DNA from: Goodfellowiella coeruleoviolacea
GTDB lineage: Bacteria > Actinomycetota > Actinomycetes > Mycobacteriales > Pseudonocardiaceae
Reading direction: 5' to 3'
DNA: 64,000 bases
Assembly (NCBI RefSeq): GCF_024171785.1
Contig: NZ_JAMTCK010000004.1
Location: 248,001-312,000 of the forward strand
The first letter of the stretch is position 1, and every line of letters begins with the position of its first letter. Positions 51,384 to 58,959 of this stretch are shown one piece after another. A program made the position numbers and the translations under genes. The notes beneath the pieces are model-generated. The model worked only from the letters and a program-made list of their open reading frames with translations. It made no database searches and had not been told where the DNA came from.

Positions 51384-52160
51384 TCAGCGCCGCCAGGGCA
51401 CCCAGGAGGCGGTCCGCTTCTGGCGGAACGCGGCGATGCCCTCCTGGCCCTCCTCGCTGGCGAAGTGCCTGGCGGACAGTTCGAGCATGTCGGCGAAGTC
51501 CTCGGCGAGGGTGGCGCGACGGGGCTGGCGCAGCATCTGCTTGGTGGCGGCCAGCGCGTTCGGGCCGCCCAGCGCCAGCATGTCGGTGTAGCGGCGGGTT
51601 TCCCCGTCCAGGTCGGCGGGGGCGACCGCGGAGTTGATCAAACCGGCGGACACGGCGCGCTCGGCGTCGAAGGTCTCCCCGGTGAGGAACAGTTCGTGCG
51701 CGGCGCGGGGCAGCATCCGGGGCAGCACGGTGACCGAGATGACCGCGGGCACCACGCCGATGCGCACCTCGCTGAACGCGAAGGTGGCCGACTGGACGGC
51801 GACGGCGATGTCGCACGCGGCCACGATGCCGACGCCGCCGGCCCTGGCCGGTCCGGCGATCCGGCCCACCACGGGCTTGGGGCTGGTCCAGATCTGTTCG
51901 AGGATCTTGGGAAACTCGCTGACGCCCTGCTGGTTGGTGGCCGGGTCGCCGGCCTCCTTGAGGTCCATGCCGGAGCAGAACACCGGTCCGGTGTGGGTGA
52001 GCACGACGATGCGCACGCTGTCGTCGCGGTTCGCCTCGGTCAGTCCGGCGCGCAGGCCCGCCCGCAGCCGCGCGGACAGCGCGTTGCGGTTGTGCGGGGA
52101 GTCCAGGGTGATCGTGGCGATTCCCTGGTGCACCTCGTAGTGAACCAACTCGTCTGCCAT
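51384..52160 (-). CDS. Enoyl-CoA hydratase/isomerase family protein
   Basis: A 258-residue crotonase-fold protein that would hydrate or isomerise an acyl-CoA. CSGMDLKEAGD forms the first oxyanion half, and ARAGGVGIVAACDIAVAV with FSEVRIGVVPAV carries the second half and a catalytic-position glutamate. It ends with the usual AFRQKRTASW. No other beta-oxidation gene is adjacent. ATG 52160 lies 7 nt after TAAGGT (52168-52173 on the minus strand), implying leaderless translation. Confidence 0.92.
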   Translation of the reverse strand: MADELVHYEVHQGIATITLDSPHNRNALSARLRAGLRAGLTEANRDDSVRIVVLTHTGPVFCSGMDLKEAGDPATNQQGVSEFPKILEQIWTSPKPVVGRIAGPARAGGVGIVAACDIAVAVQSATFAFSEVRIGVVPAVISVTVLPRMLPRAAHELFLTGETFDAERAVSAGLINSAVAPADLDGETRRYTDMLALGGPNALAATKQMLRQPRRATLAEDFADMLELSARHFASEEGQEGIAAFRQKRTASWVPWRR

Positions 52161-52595
52161 GTGACGCACCTTACGCAGTAGCACCGGACCGGAAAGGCCA
52201 TAACCGCATATACAGAATAAAGCTTTGACAACGGTGCGCCAGGCAGTGAAACCGGTTGCAACAAGGGTGATACGCCCTGGTCAGGGCTAATGCCTCGAAA
52301 TGTCCACAGTGGACGAATTGGCGGGCGCGGCGGGCCAGGAACGGGCCAGCGCGGCTGCCGACCGATGGGTGTGCGCACGCCCCGATCCGGGCGGCGCGGT
52401 TGCCCGCGAATGGGTGGACCGGGCACTGGCGGGCGTTGCCGGGCGCCGACGCCCGCCAGTCCGGTCGGTCCCGGGAAGATCCCAGGAAGGTGTACGGGAA
52501 GGTTTCCGGGAAGGCCTCGGGAAGACCCCGGGGAAGGCCTCGGGAAGACCCCGGGGAAGGCCTCGGGAAGGAAGGTCTCCGGGAATCCGGTGGGC
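52161..52595. other. Spacer with AT-rich patch and 23-bp repeats
   Basis: No convincing gene. Bases 52195-52300 are unusually AT-rich and hold TTGACA (52225-52230) and a small hairpin GCCCTG-gt-CAGGGC. An ATG at 52300 opens a frame that runs into repeats and then antisense to the permease, so I do not call it. From 52515 there are two exact 23-bp units rich in GGGAAG and CCCCGGGG, plus a partial third. Confidence 0.5.
52515..52575. repeat. 23-bp GA/CG-rich tandem repeat at operon end
   Basis: Two exact units (52515-52537 and 52538-52560) and a partial third follow the end of the sulfur operon. Each carries CCCCGGGG, so the array can fold and may act as the operon terminator. Confidence 0.7.
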
Positions 52596-53630
52596 TCAGC
52601 CCAGTGCGCCGGTCAGGCCGCGGGCACGCAGCACCGCGCGCTCCAGCGGCCGGAACGCCAGCAGTTCGATGCCGACGCCGACGAGCAGGATCAGGAAGAT
52701 CGCCGCGATCACCGTGGGCATGTCGTTGAACGACTGGCCCTGGTTGAGGAACGTGCCGAGGCCGACGCCCAGCCGCGGTGAGGTGGCGATCAGTTCGGCG
52801 GCCATCAGCGACCGCCAGGAGAACGCCCAGCCCTGCTTGAGGCCGGCCAGGTAGCCGGGCAGGGCGGCCGGCAGCAGGATGTGCCTGGCCGAGGCGAGTC
52901 GACCGGCCCCCAGTGCCCGGCCCACGCGCGGCAGGATCGGCGGGATCTGGTCGATGCCGGAGACCAGCCCGTTGGTGATGGACGGCACCGAGCCGAGCAG
53001 CACCACGAAGTAGATGGCGGCGTCGTTGAGGCCGAACCACAGCACGGCCGCCGGCACCCAGGCCACCGACGGCAGGTTCTGCAGGCCGGTCAGGATCGGC
53101 CCGAGCGCCGCCCGCACCACCCGAACCTTGGCCACCAGCAGGCCCAGTGGCGTGCCGATCAGCACGCCGGCCAAAAACCCGAGCACGGCCCGGTGCACCG
53201 AGGTCCACAGGATGCCGACGACCTCGCCGTCCCGCACCCGGCTCCAGAAGCTGGTCCACACGTCCAGTGGCGCGGGCAGTTTGTACTCCGGCCACAGCGC
53301 CGCCGCCCACAGCACCTGCCACACCGCGACCAGCAGCACGACCGCCACCACCGGCGGCAGCGCCGCGGTCAGCACCCGCCGGACACCCCGCCCGCTGTCC
53401 CGCTGCGGCGCGTCCAGCGCGTCCAGACCCGCGCCCACCGCCGACAGGTCGGACAGGTCGGCCCCGGCCGTTCCGGTGGCCGTGGCGGTCCTGGTGCCGC
53501 CGGCTGGCTCGGCCCCGCCAGCGGTGTCCGCCGCACCGGTGGCACCGGTGGAACCCTGAGGTTCCGGAGTGGAGCGGCCGAGTTCCACTTCGCTGGCGGT
53601 GGATCCCGGGGGGACGTCAGGCTGCGGCAT
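52596..53630 (-). CDS. ABC transporter permease, SsuC/TauC type
   Basis: A 344-residue BPD permease with six membrane helices after a disordered Gly/Thr/Ala head of about 80 residues. The EAA-like loop lies in ALGAGRLASARHILLPAALP. The class imports sulfonates, taurine, nitrate or thiamine precursors. The last gene of the sulfur operon, it overlaps the ATPase gene by 14 bases. The long head is unusual for the family and may be low-constraint sequence. Confidence 0.92.
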   Translation of the reverse strand: MPQPDVPPGSTASEVELGRSTPEPQGSTGATGAADTAGGAEPAGGTRTATATGTAGADLSDLSAVGAGLDALDAPQRDSGRGVRRVLTAALPPVVAVVLLVAVWQVLWAAALWPEYKLPAPLDVWTSFWSRVRDGEVVGILWTSVHRAVLGFLAGVLIGTPLGLLVAKVRVVRAALGPILTGLQNLPSVAWVPAAVLWFGLNDAAIYFVVLLGSVPSITNGLVSGIDQIPPILPRVGRALGAGRLASARHILLPAALPGYLAGLKQGWAFSWRSLMAAELIATSPRLGVGLGTFLNQGQSFNDMPTVIAAIFLILLVGVGIELLAFRPLERAVLRARGLTGALG

Positions 53631-54471
53631 GGCTGCTGATCACCTCCCGCAGTCGGCTGGTGATCTCCTCGATCACCTCGGCGGCGTGCTCGCCCGACCC
53701 GGTGACCAGGTCGGCACCGGCCTGCCGGGTGTCCCACTCGCGCACCACCCGGCCCGGCCGGGAGGACAGCAGCACCACGCGCTGGCCCAGCCGCACCGCC
53801 TCCCGCACGTCGTGGGTGACGAACAGCACCGCCGTGTTGGTGGCCCGCCACACGCGCAGCAGCTCGGCCTGCAGCACGTCCCTGGTGATCGCGTCCAGCG
53901 CGGCGAACGGCTCGTCCATCAGCAGCAGCGCCGGCGCGGGCGCCGCGGCACCAGCACCGGCACCAGCACCAGCACCGACGCCGCTCAGGTCACCGGCCGA
54001 GGCCAGCGCCCTGGCCAGGGCCACCCGCTGGCGCATGCCGCCGGACAACTCGTGCGGCCGCTTGTCGCCCAGACCGCCCAACCGCACCAGCTCCAGCAGC
54101 TCACCGGCCACCACCCGGCGCTCGGAACGCCGCAGACCGGCCAGCCGCAGCGGCAGCTCCACGTTGCGGGCTGCGGTCAGCCACGGCATCAACGCCGCCT
54201 CCTGGAACATCACCGCCGGCCGCGCGGTGTGCCGGACGATCCGGCCGGCGCTGGGCTGGTCCAGGTCGGCGACCAGGTTGAGCAGCGTGCTCTTGCCGCA
54301 GCCGGACGCGCCGAGCAGACACACGAACTCACCCGCGCCCACCCGCAGGTCCACCCCGTCCAACGCGGTGACGGCGGCGGGACCACGACCGAATGTCTTG
54401 CGCACACCAACTAGCTCAACGGCACTGTCCTGACTGGTGGCCAGCGGGGGAACGGCAAGTGTGGCGGTCAT
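53617..54471 (-). CDS. ABC transporter ATP-binding protein, SsuB/TauB type, with Ala/Gly insert
   Basis: A 284-residue import ATPase. Walker A is GASGCGKSTL near residue 54, the signature LSGGMRQRVALARALA near 142, Walker B LLLMDEPFAALD near 182, and the switch histidine in VTHDVREA. Between the signature helix and Walker B, normally a few residues, sits a stretch of about 22 residues made of GAGAGAGAAAPAP. Hydrolysis motifs are otherwise intact. It overlaps the permease gene and follows the binding-protein gene by 87 bases. Confidence 0.93.
   Translation of the reverse strand: MTATLAVPPLATSQDSAVELVGVRKTFGRGPAAVTALDGVDLRVGAGEFVCLLGASGCGKSTLLNLVADLDQPSAGRIVRHTARPAVMFQEAALMPWLTAARNVELPLRLAGLRRSERRVVAGELLELVRLGGLGDKRPHELSGGMRQRVALARALASAGDLSGVGAGAGAGAGAAAPAPALLLMDEPFAALDAITRDVLQAELLRVWRATNTAVLFVTHDVREAVRLGQRVVLLSSRPGRVVREWDTRQAGADLVTGSGEHAAEVIEEITSRLREVISSHAAA
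53928..54000 (-). repeat. CCAGCA/CCGGCA hexamer expansion inside the ABC ATPase gene
   Basis: On the plus strand, repeated GCACCA/GCACCG units around 53945-53985 encode the Gly-Ala-Pro insert between the signature and Walker B motifs of the ATPase. The repeat stays in frame. Confidence 0.8.
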
Positions 54472-54558
54472 CGCGGACTACCTTCCTCGAACTGGAACTG
54501 GCAGTTCAGGCGCGCGTGGGAAGCCGGATCTCCGGCTCGCGACGCCCCGTGGATCGAG

Positions 54559-55647
54559 TCACTTCGTGTCGAGCCCGGCGGCGTCCACCGCGGGCTGCCC
54601 GTTCGCCGCCAACGCCTCGTTGAGCGGACCGAGGTTGACGAAACCGTGCAGGTCGGCCTTGCTGGTCACCACGCCGGCGGTCACCGAGTCCTCGGCCAGC
54701 TGGGGGAACTGGCCGGCCAGCGGGTCGGGCGTGAGCGTGACGCCCGCGAAAGCCCGCTCCAGCACGGGGTCGCTGAGCGTGCTGCCGGCCAGCTGGGACA
54801 GGGCCTCGTTGACCGCGGTCCTCGCCTCGGCCGGGTTGGCCTTGGCCCACTCGATCGCGGCCAGCTCACCCTTGAGGAAGTCCCGCACGGTCTGCGGGTG
54901 CTCCTGGAGGAACTTGGTCCGCACGATCACCACGGTGGTCGGGAACCTGCCCTCCGGCCACAGGCTCGCCTCGTCCACCAGCACGCTCGCGCCCGCGTCC
55001 AGCACCAGGCGGGACGCCCACGGCTCGGGCAGCCACCCGCCGTCCACCTCGCCGTTGCGGAACGCGTCCAGCGTCTTGGGGTTGTCCAGGTTGGTGACGT
55101 GCACCTGGTCGGGGCCGTCGCCGACGGTGAGGTGCTGGCCGGCCAGCCACTTCTTCAACGCCACGTCCTGGGTGTTGCCCAGCTGCGGGCTGGCGATCGT
55201 CCTGCCCACCAGCTGCTGCGGGCTGGTGATGTCCGGCCGCACCACCAGTTGCGCGCCCCCGGACACCGCGCCGGCCACCAGCCGGACCGCCTCGCCGTTG
55301 GACTTGGTGAACCCGTTGATGGCCGGGCCCGACCCGATGAACCCGATGTCCAGCGACTCGCCGAACAGCGCGTTGATCTCGTCCGGGCCGGCGTTGAAGG
55401 TCTGCGTGGTGAGCTTGGTCGAGCCCAGCTCCTTGGCGAAGAACCCGTTGTGCACACCGATCAGCGCGGGGGCGTGCGTGACGTTCGGGAAGAAGCCGAG
55501 GCGCAGCTCGGCCGCTGGCCCCTGGTCCTGGCCGGGCGGGGCGCCCTGGTCGCCGCCGTCCGCACGGGAACACGCGGTCATCGAGGTGAACAGGGCGATG
55601 CCGGCCAGGGCCGTGACCAACAAACGGGTCCTACGCGTGGCTCTCAC
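54559..55647 (-). CDS. ABC substrate-binding lipoprotein, SsuA/NMT1-like
   Basis: A 362-residue periplasmic-type binding protein anchored as a lipoprotein. The signal sequence ends in SMTACSRAD with lipobox cysteine at residue 26. LRLGFFPNVTHAPALIG, FIGSGPAINGF and EVDGGWLPEPWAS match the SsuA/TauA/NMT1 fold. With cysD-cysN directly upstream, an organosulfur ligand such as a sulfonate is likely, but sulfate cannot be excluded. GTG 55647 follows GAGAGG; earlier in-frame starts lie within the cysN-SBP gap and are weaker. Confidence 0.92.
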   Translation of the reverse strand: MRATRRTRLLVTALAGIALFTSMTACSRADGGDQGAPPGQDQGPAAELRLGFFPNVTHAPALIGVHNGFFAKELGSTKLTTQTFNAGPDEINALFGESLDIGFIGSGPAINGFTKSNGEAVRLVAGAVSGGAQLVVRPDITSPQQLVGRTIASPQLGNTQDVALKKWLAGQHLTVGDGPDQVHVTNLDNPKTLDAFRNGEVDGGWLPEPWASRLVLDAGASVLVDEASLWPEGRFPTTVVIVRTKFLQEHPQTVRDFLKGELAAIEWAKANPAEARTAVNEALSQLAGSTLSDPVLERAFAGVTLTPDPLAGQFPQLAEDSVTAGVVTSKADLHGFVNLGPLNEALAANGQPAVDAAGLDTK

Positions 55648-55692
55648 GGTGGGGGCCTCTCTACGCACACCAACTGAGGGGTTGTCACACAC

Positions 55693-57096
55693 TCACGGCC
55701 CTGGCGAGACCAGGGCGCGCTCGTCCGAGGGCAGCTCGGGGTCGGCGGACGCCGCCGGCCGGGCCACGCCGGTCTCCAACACCGGCAGGGGCGCGCCGAC
55801 CAGACCGGCCGCCAACGTGGTGCCGTCGGCCTGGTCGATCACCAGGAACGCGCCCGTGCGCCGGCTGCTGCGGTAGTCGTCGATCGGCAGCGGCTCGGCC
55901 GTGCGCACCCGAACCCGGCCGATGTCGTTGAGCGCCAACTGGTCCGGACCGTCCACACTGGACAGATTCTGCTCGTCGAACCGGGAGGACAGTTCACCGA
56001 TGATCGCCGGCACGGTGCGGGCCCCGTGCTTGACCAGCACCCGCGCGCCGGCCCGCAGCGGCCGGTCCGCCAGCCAGCACACGGTGGCGTCGAAGTCGTC
56101 GGCCAGCCGGGGCGGCCGGTCCGCGGCGGCGATCAGATCGCCCCGGGAGATGTCCAGCTCGTCGGCCAGCACCAGGGTCACCGACCGGCCGGCCACCGCC
56201 TCGGCCAACTCGCCGTCCGGGGTGTCGATCCGGGCCACCCGGGTGCGCAGCCCCGCGGGCAGCACCACCACCTCCGCACCCGGCGCCACCGACCCGGCCG
56301 CCACCTGACCGGCATAGCCCCGGTAGTCCGGGTACGCCGCGGTGCGCGGCCGGATCACGTACTGCACCGGGAAGCGCAGCGGCGCGTCGTGCGGATCCGC
56401 CTCCACCGGAACCGTCTCCAGGTGCTCCAGCAGCGTGGGCCCGGCGTACCAGGGGGTGTGCGCGGACCGCTCCACCACGTTGTCGCCGACCAGCGCGGAC
56501 ACCGGCACGGTGAGCAGGTCGGCCTCGGTGTAGCCGAGCGCGGTGGCGTGCGCGGTGAACTCCTTGGCGATCCTGGCGAACACCGACTGGTCGTAGCCGA
56601 CCAGGTCGATCTTGTTGACCGCGAGCACCAGCCGGGGCACCCCCAGCAGCGCCAACACCGCCGCGTGCCGCCGGGTCTGCTCGACCACGCCCTTGCGCGC
56701 GTCCACCAGCAGGACCGCGAGCTGCGCGGTGGACGCGCCGGTCACCGTGTTGCGGGTGTACTGGACGTGCCCGGGGGTGTCGGCGAGCACGAAGCTGCGG
56801 CGGGGCGTGGCGAAGTACCGGTAGGCCACGTCGATGGTGATGCCCTGCTCCCGCTCGGAGCGCAGCCCGTCCACCAGCAGCGACAAGTCCGGTGTGGACA
56901 GTCCGCGGTCCACGCTGGCCCGGTGCACCGCGTCGAGCTGGTCGGCCAGCACCGACTTGGTGTCGTAGAGCAGCCGACCCACCAGAGTGGACTTGCCGTC
57001 GTCCACGCTGCCGGCGGTGGCCAGGCGCAGCAGCTGGGTTCCCCCGGGTGTCTCGGGTTCCCCGGGTGTCTGAGATGTGGAACTGGTGGACTCCAT
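55693..57096 (-). CDS. cysN: Sulfate adenylyltransferase subunit 1 (GTPase)
   Basis: GTPase partner of CysD that drives APS formation from sulfate and ATP. The 467 residues have GSVDDGKSTLVGRLL, DTPGHVQYTRN and NKIDL, and EF-Tu-like beta barrels. The protein ends after the third domain: unlike the mycobacterial CysNC there is no fused APS kinase, which fits the APS-reductase (CysH) route. It starts one base after the cysD stop. The C-terminal 30 residues are acidic and disordered. Confidence 0.96.
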   Translation of the reverse strand: MESTSSTSQTPGEPETPGGTQLLRLATAGSVDDGKSTLVGRLLYDTKSVLADQLDAVHRASVDRGLSTPDLSLLVDGLRSEREQGITIDVAYRYFATPRRSFVLADTPGHVQYTRNTVTGASTAQLAVLLVDARKGVVEQTRRHAAVLALLGVPRLVLAVNKIDLVGYDQSVFARIAKEFTAHATALGYTEADLLTVPVSALVGDNVVERSAHTPWYAGPTLLEHLETVPVEADPHDAPLRFPVQYVIRPRTAAYPDYRGYAGQVAAGSVAPGAEVVVLPAGLRTRVARIDTPDGELAEAVAGRSVTLVLADELDISRGDLIAAADRPPRLADDFDATVCWLADRPLRAGARVLVKHGARTVPAIIGELSSRFDEQNLSSVDGPDQLALNDIGRVRVRTAEPLPIDDYRSSRRTGAFLVIDQADGTTLAAGLVGAPLPVLETGVARPAASADPELPSDERALVSPGP

Positions 57097-57097
57097 G

Positions 57098-58000
57098 TCA
57101 GAAGTAGCCCTCCCGCTTGCGGTCCTCCATGGCGGCCTCGGACAGCCGGTCGTCAGCCCTGGTCGCGCCGCGTTCGGTGAGCCGGCTCGCGGCCACCTCC
57201 GCGATCACCTCGGCGACCTCGGTCGCGGTCGACTCCACCGCGCCGGTGCACGACCCGTCACCCACCGTGCGGTAGCGCACCACCCGGCGCTCCACCGGCT
57301 CGTCCTCGCGCGGACCGCCCCACGGACCCGAGGTCAGCCACATGCCGTCGCGGCGGAACACCTCACGCTCGTGCGCGTAGTAGATGTCGGGCAGGGCGAT
57401 GTTCTCCCTGGCGATGTAGTGCCACACGTCCAACTCGGTCCAGTTGGACAGCGGGAACACCCGCACGTGCTCACCCGGGCGGTGCCGGCCGTTGTAGAGG
57501 TTCCACAGCTCCGGCCGCTGCCGGCGCGGCTCCCACTGGCCGAACGCGTTGCGCAGGCTGAAGATCCGCTCCTTGGCGCGGGCCCGCTCCTCGTCGCGCC
57601 GGCCGCCGCCGAACACCGCGTCGAACCGGTGCTCGGTGATGGTGTCCAGCAGCGGCACCGTCTGCAGCGGGTTGCGCGTGCCGTCCGGCCGCTCGGCCAG
57701 CCGGCCGTCCGCGATCCAGTCCTCCACCCTGGCCACCACCAGGCGCAACCCGTGCTCGGCCACCAGGTTGTCCCGGAAGTCGATCACCTCGGGGAAGTTG
57801 TGCCCGGTGTCCACGTGCAGCAGCGGGAACGGGATCGGCGCCGGCCAGAACGCCTTGAGCGCCAGGTGCACCAGCACCGTGGAGTCCTTGCCGCCGGAGA
57901 ACAGGATCACCGGTCGGTCGAACTCACCGGCGACCTCGCGGAAGATGTGCACCGCCTCGGATTCCAGTGCCTGGAGGTTGTCGGGGATCGTGGTGGTCAT
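57098..58000 (-). CDS. cysD: Sulfate adenylyltransferase subunit 2
   Basis: Catalytic subunit of ATP sulfurylase. The 300 residues contain the PP-loop FSGGKDSTVLVHLALKAF near residue 30, HVDTGHNFPEVIDFRD, GGGRRDEERARAKER and the end RKREGYF. ATG 58000 is preceded by GAGGAGATCCG spacing and starts MTTTIPDNLQALESEAV; the frame is open upstream across the cysH gap without homology. It lies 40 bases after cysH and one base before cysN. Confidence 0.97.
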   Translation of the reverse strand: MTTTIPDNLQALESEAVHIFREVAGEFDRPVILFSGGKDSTVLVHLALKAFWPAPIPFPLLHVDTGHNFPEVIDFRDNLVAEHGLRLVVARVEDWIADGRLAERPDGTRNPLQTVPLLDTITEHRFDAVFGGGRRDEERARAKERIFSLRNAFGQWEPRRQRPELWNLYNGRHRPGEHVRVFPLSNWTELDVWHYIARENIALPDIYYAHEREVFRRDGMWLTSGPWGGPREDEPVERRVVRYRTVGDGSCTGAVESTATEVAEVIAEVAASRLTERGATRADDRLSEAAMEDRKREGYF

Positions 58001-58040
58001 CGGATCTCCTCGGTTACCAGCGCCTCGACTGCCCAGCCGG

Positions 58041-58808
58041 CTACCCGTGCAGGCCGCATTCGGTCTTCCCCCGCCCGGCCCACCGGCCACTGCGCGCGTC
58101 CGCCCCGGGCAGCGGCTTGGCCGTGCACGGCGCACAGCCGATCGACGGGTAGCCCGCGGCCACCAGAGGGTTCTCCAGCACGCCGTGCGTGTGGATGTAG
58201 TCGTTGAACCGCTCGTCGCTCCACGCCGCGATCGGGTTGACCTTCACCAGGCCGTTGCGCTCGTCCCACTGCACGATCGGGGTGTTGGCCCTGGTCGGCG
58301 CGTCCACCCGGCGCACCCCGGTGACCCAGGCGGCATACCCGGCCAGGGTGCGGCGCAGCGGCACCACCTTGCGCAGGAAGCAGCAGCGGTCCGGATCGCG
58401 CTCGTGCAGCCGCGGCCCCTCGGCCGCGTCCTGCTCGGCCACGGTCTGGTCGGGCAGCGCGTTCACGATGCGCACCCGCGGGTAGACCGTGGCCACCGCG
58501 TCCCGGGTGCCGATGGTCTCGGCGAAGTGGTAGCCGGTCTCCAGGAACAGCACGTCCACGTCCGGGCGGACCTTGACCGCCAGGTCGATCAGCACCGCGT
58601 CCTGCATGTTCGAAGCCACGATCCACGAGTCGCCGAAGGTCTGCTCGGTCCAGGCCAGCGCTTCCTCGGCACTGGCCTCGGCCAGCTCCACCGCCGCTGA
58701 CTCGGCGAGGGCCCTCAGCTCCTCCCGCGTCCGACCGGCCGTCGCCACGGCCGCTGCCGAGACAGCGGGGGCGGCCACCGGGGACGGTTCACCCGAGCGT
58801 TGACTCAT
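58041..58808 (-). CDS. cysH: APS reductase (4Fe-4S, thioredoxin-dependent)
   Basis: Reduces adenosine 5'-phosphosulfate to sulfite and AMP. The 255 residues show the iron-sulfur cysteines CCFLRK and GCAPCTAKP and the catalytic cysteine in KTECGLHG. Presence of both pairs indicates APS rather than PAPS as substrate, consistent with the lack of APS kinase. The ATG lies within the 3' end of the zinc-ribbon gene, a 20-base overlap. The first 30 residues are a disordered extension. Confidence 0.96.
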   Translation of the reverse strand: MSQRSGEPSPVAAPAVSAAAVATAGRTREELRALAESAAVELAEASAEEALAWTEQTFGDSWIVASNMQDAVLIDLAVKVRPDVDVLFLETGYHFAETIGTRDAVATVYPRVRIVNALPDQTVAEQDAAEGPRLHERDPDRCCFLRKVVPLRRTLAGYAAWVTGVRRVDAPTRANTPIVQWDERNGLVKVNPIAAWSDERFNDYIHTHGVLENPLVAAGYPSIGCAPCTAKPLPGADARSGRWAGRGKTECGLHG

Positions 58809-58959
58809 CGGTCACCTCCGTCAGGGCAAGACCAACCAGCTTCACCGAGAACACCCGGCGGCAGGACGAGCACAGCCACGCGCCGTGCGGTTCGGCCCGC
58901 GGCCGGAGGTCCTCGTCACCGCAGTAGGGGCAGTAGAAGGGAACGGCCCGCTCACTCAC
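58789..58959 (-). CDS. Small zinc-ribbon protein in the sulfur operon
   Basis: A 56-residue gene too short for routine ORF calling. It has two CxxC knuckles, CPYC at residues 10-13 and CSSC at 30-33, the classic zinc-ribbon spacing. Its GTG overlaps the sulfite-reductase stop (AAGTGA) and its 3' end overlaps cysH, so it is translated as part of the operon. A small protein of this kind between the sulfite reductase and cysH recurs in actinobacteria as far as I recall. A metal- or redox-related role is possible; none is proven. Confidence 0.85.
   Translation of the reverse strand: MSERAVPFYCPYCGDEDLRPRAEPHGAWLCSSCRRVFSVKLVGLALTEVTDESTLG

Noticed and set aside
52300-52854. Plus-strand frame beginning MSTVDELAGAAGQ
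   Set aside because: The first 50 residues look protein-like, but the frame then crosses tandem repeats and runs antisense to the permease. No homologue is recognised and no clear ribosome site or -10 box is present.
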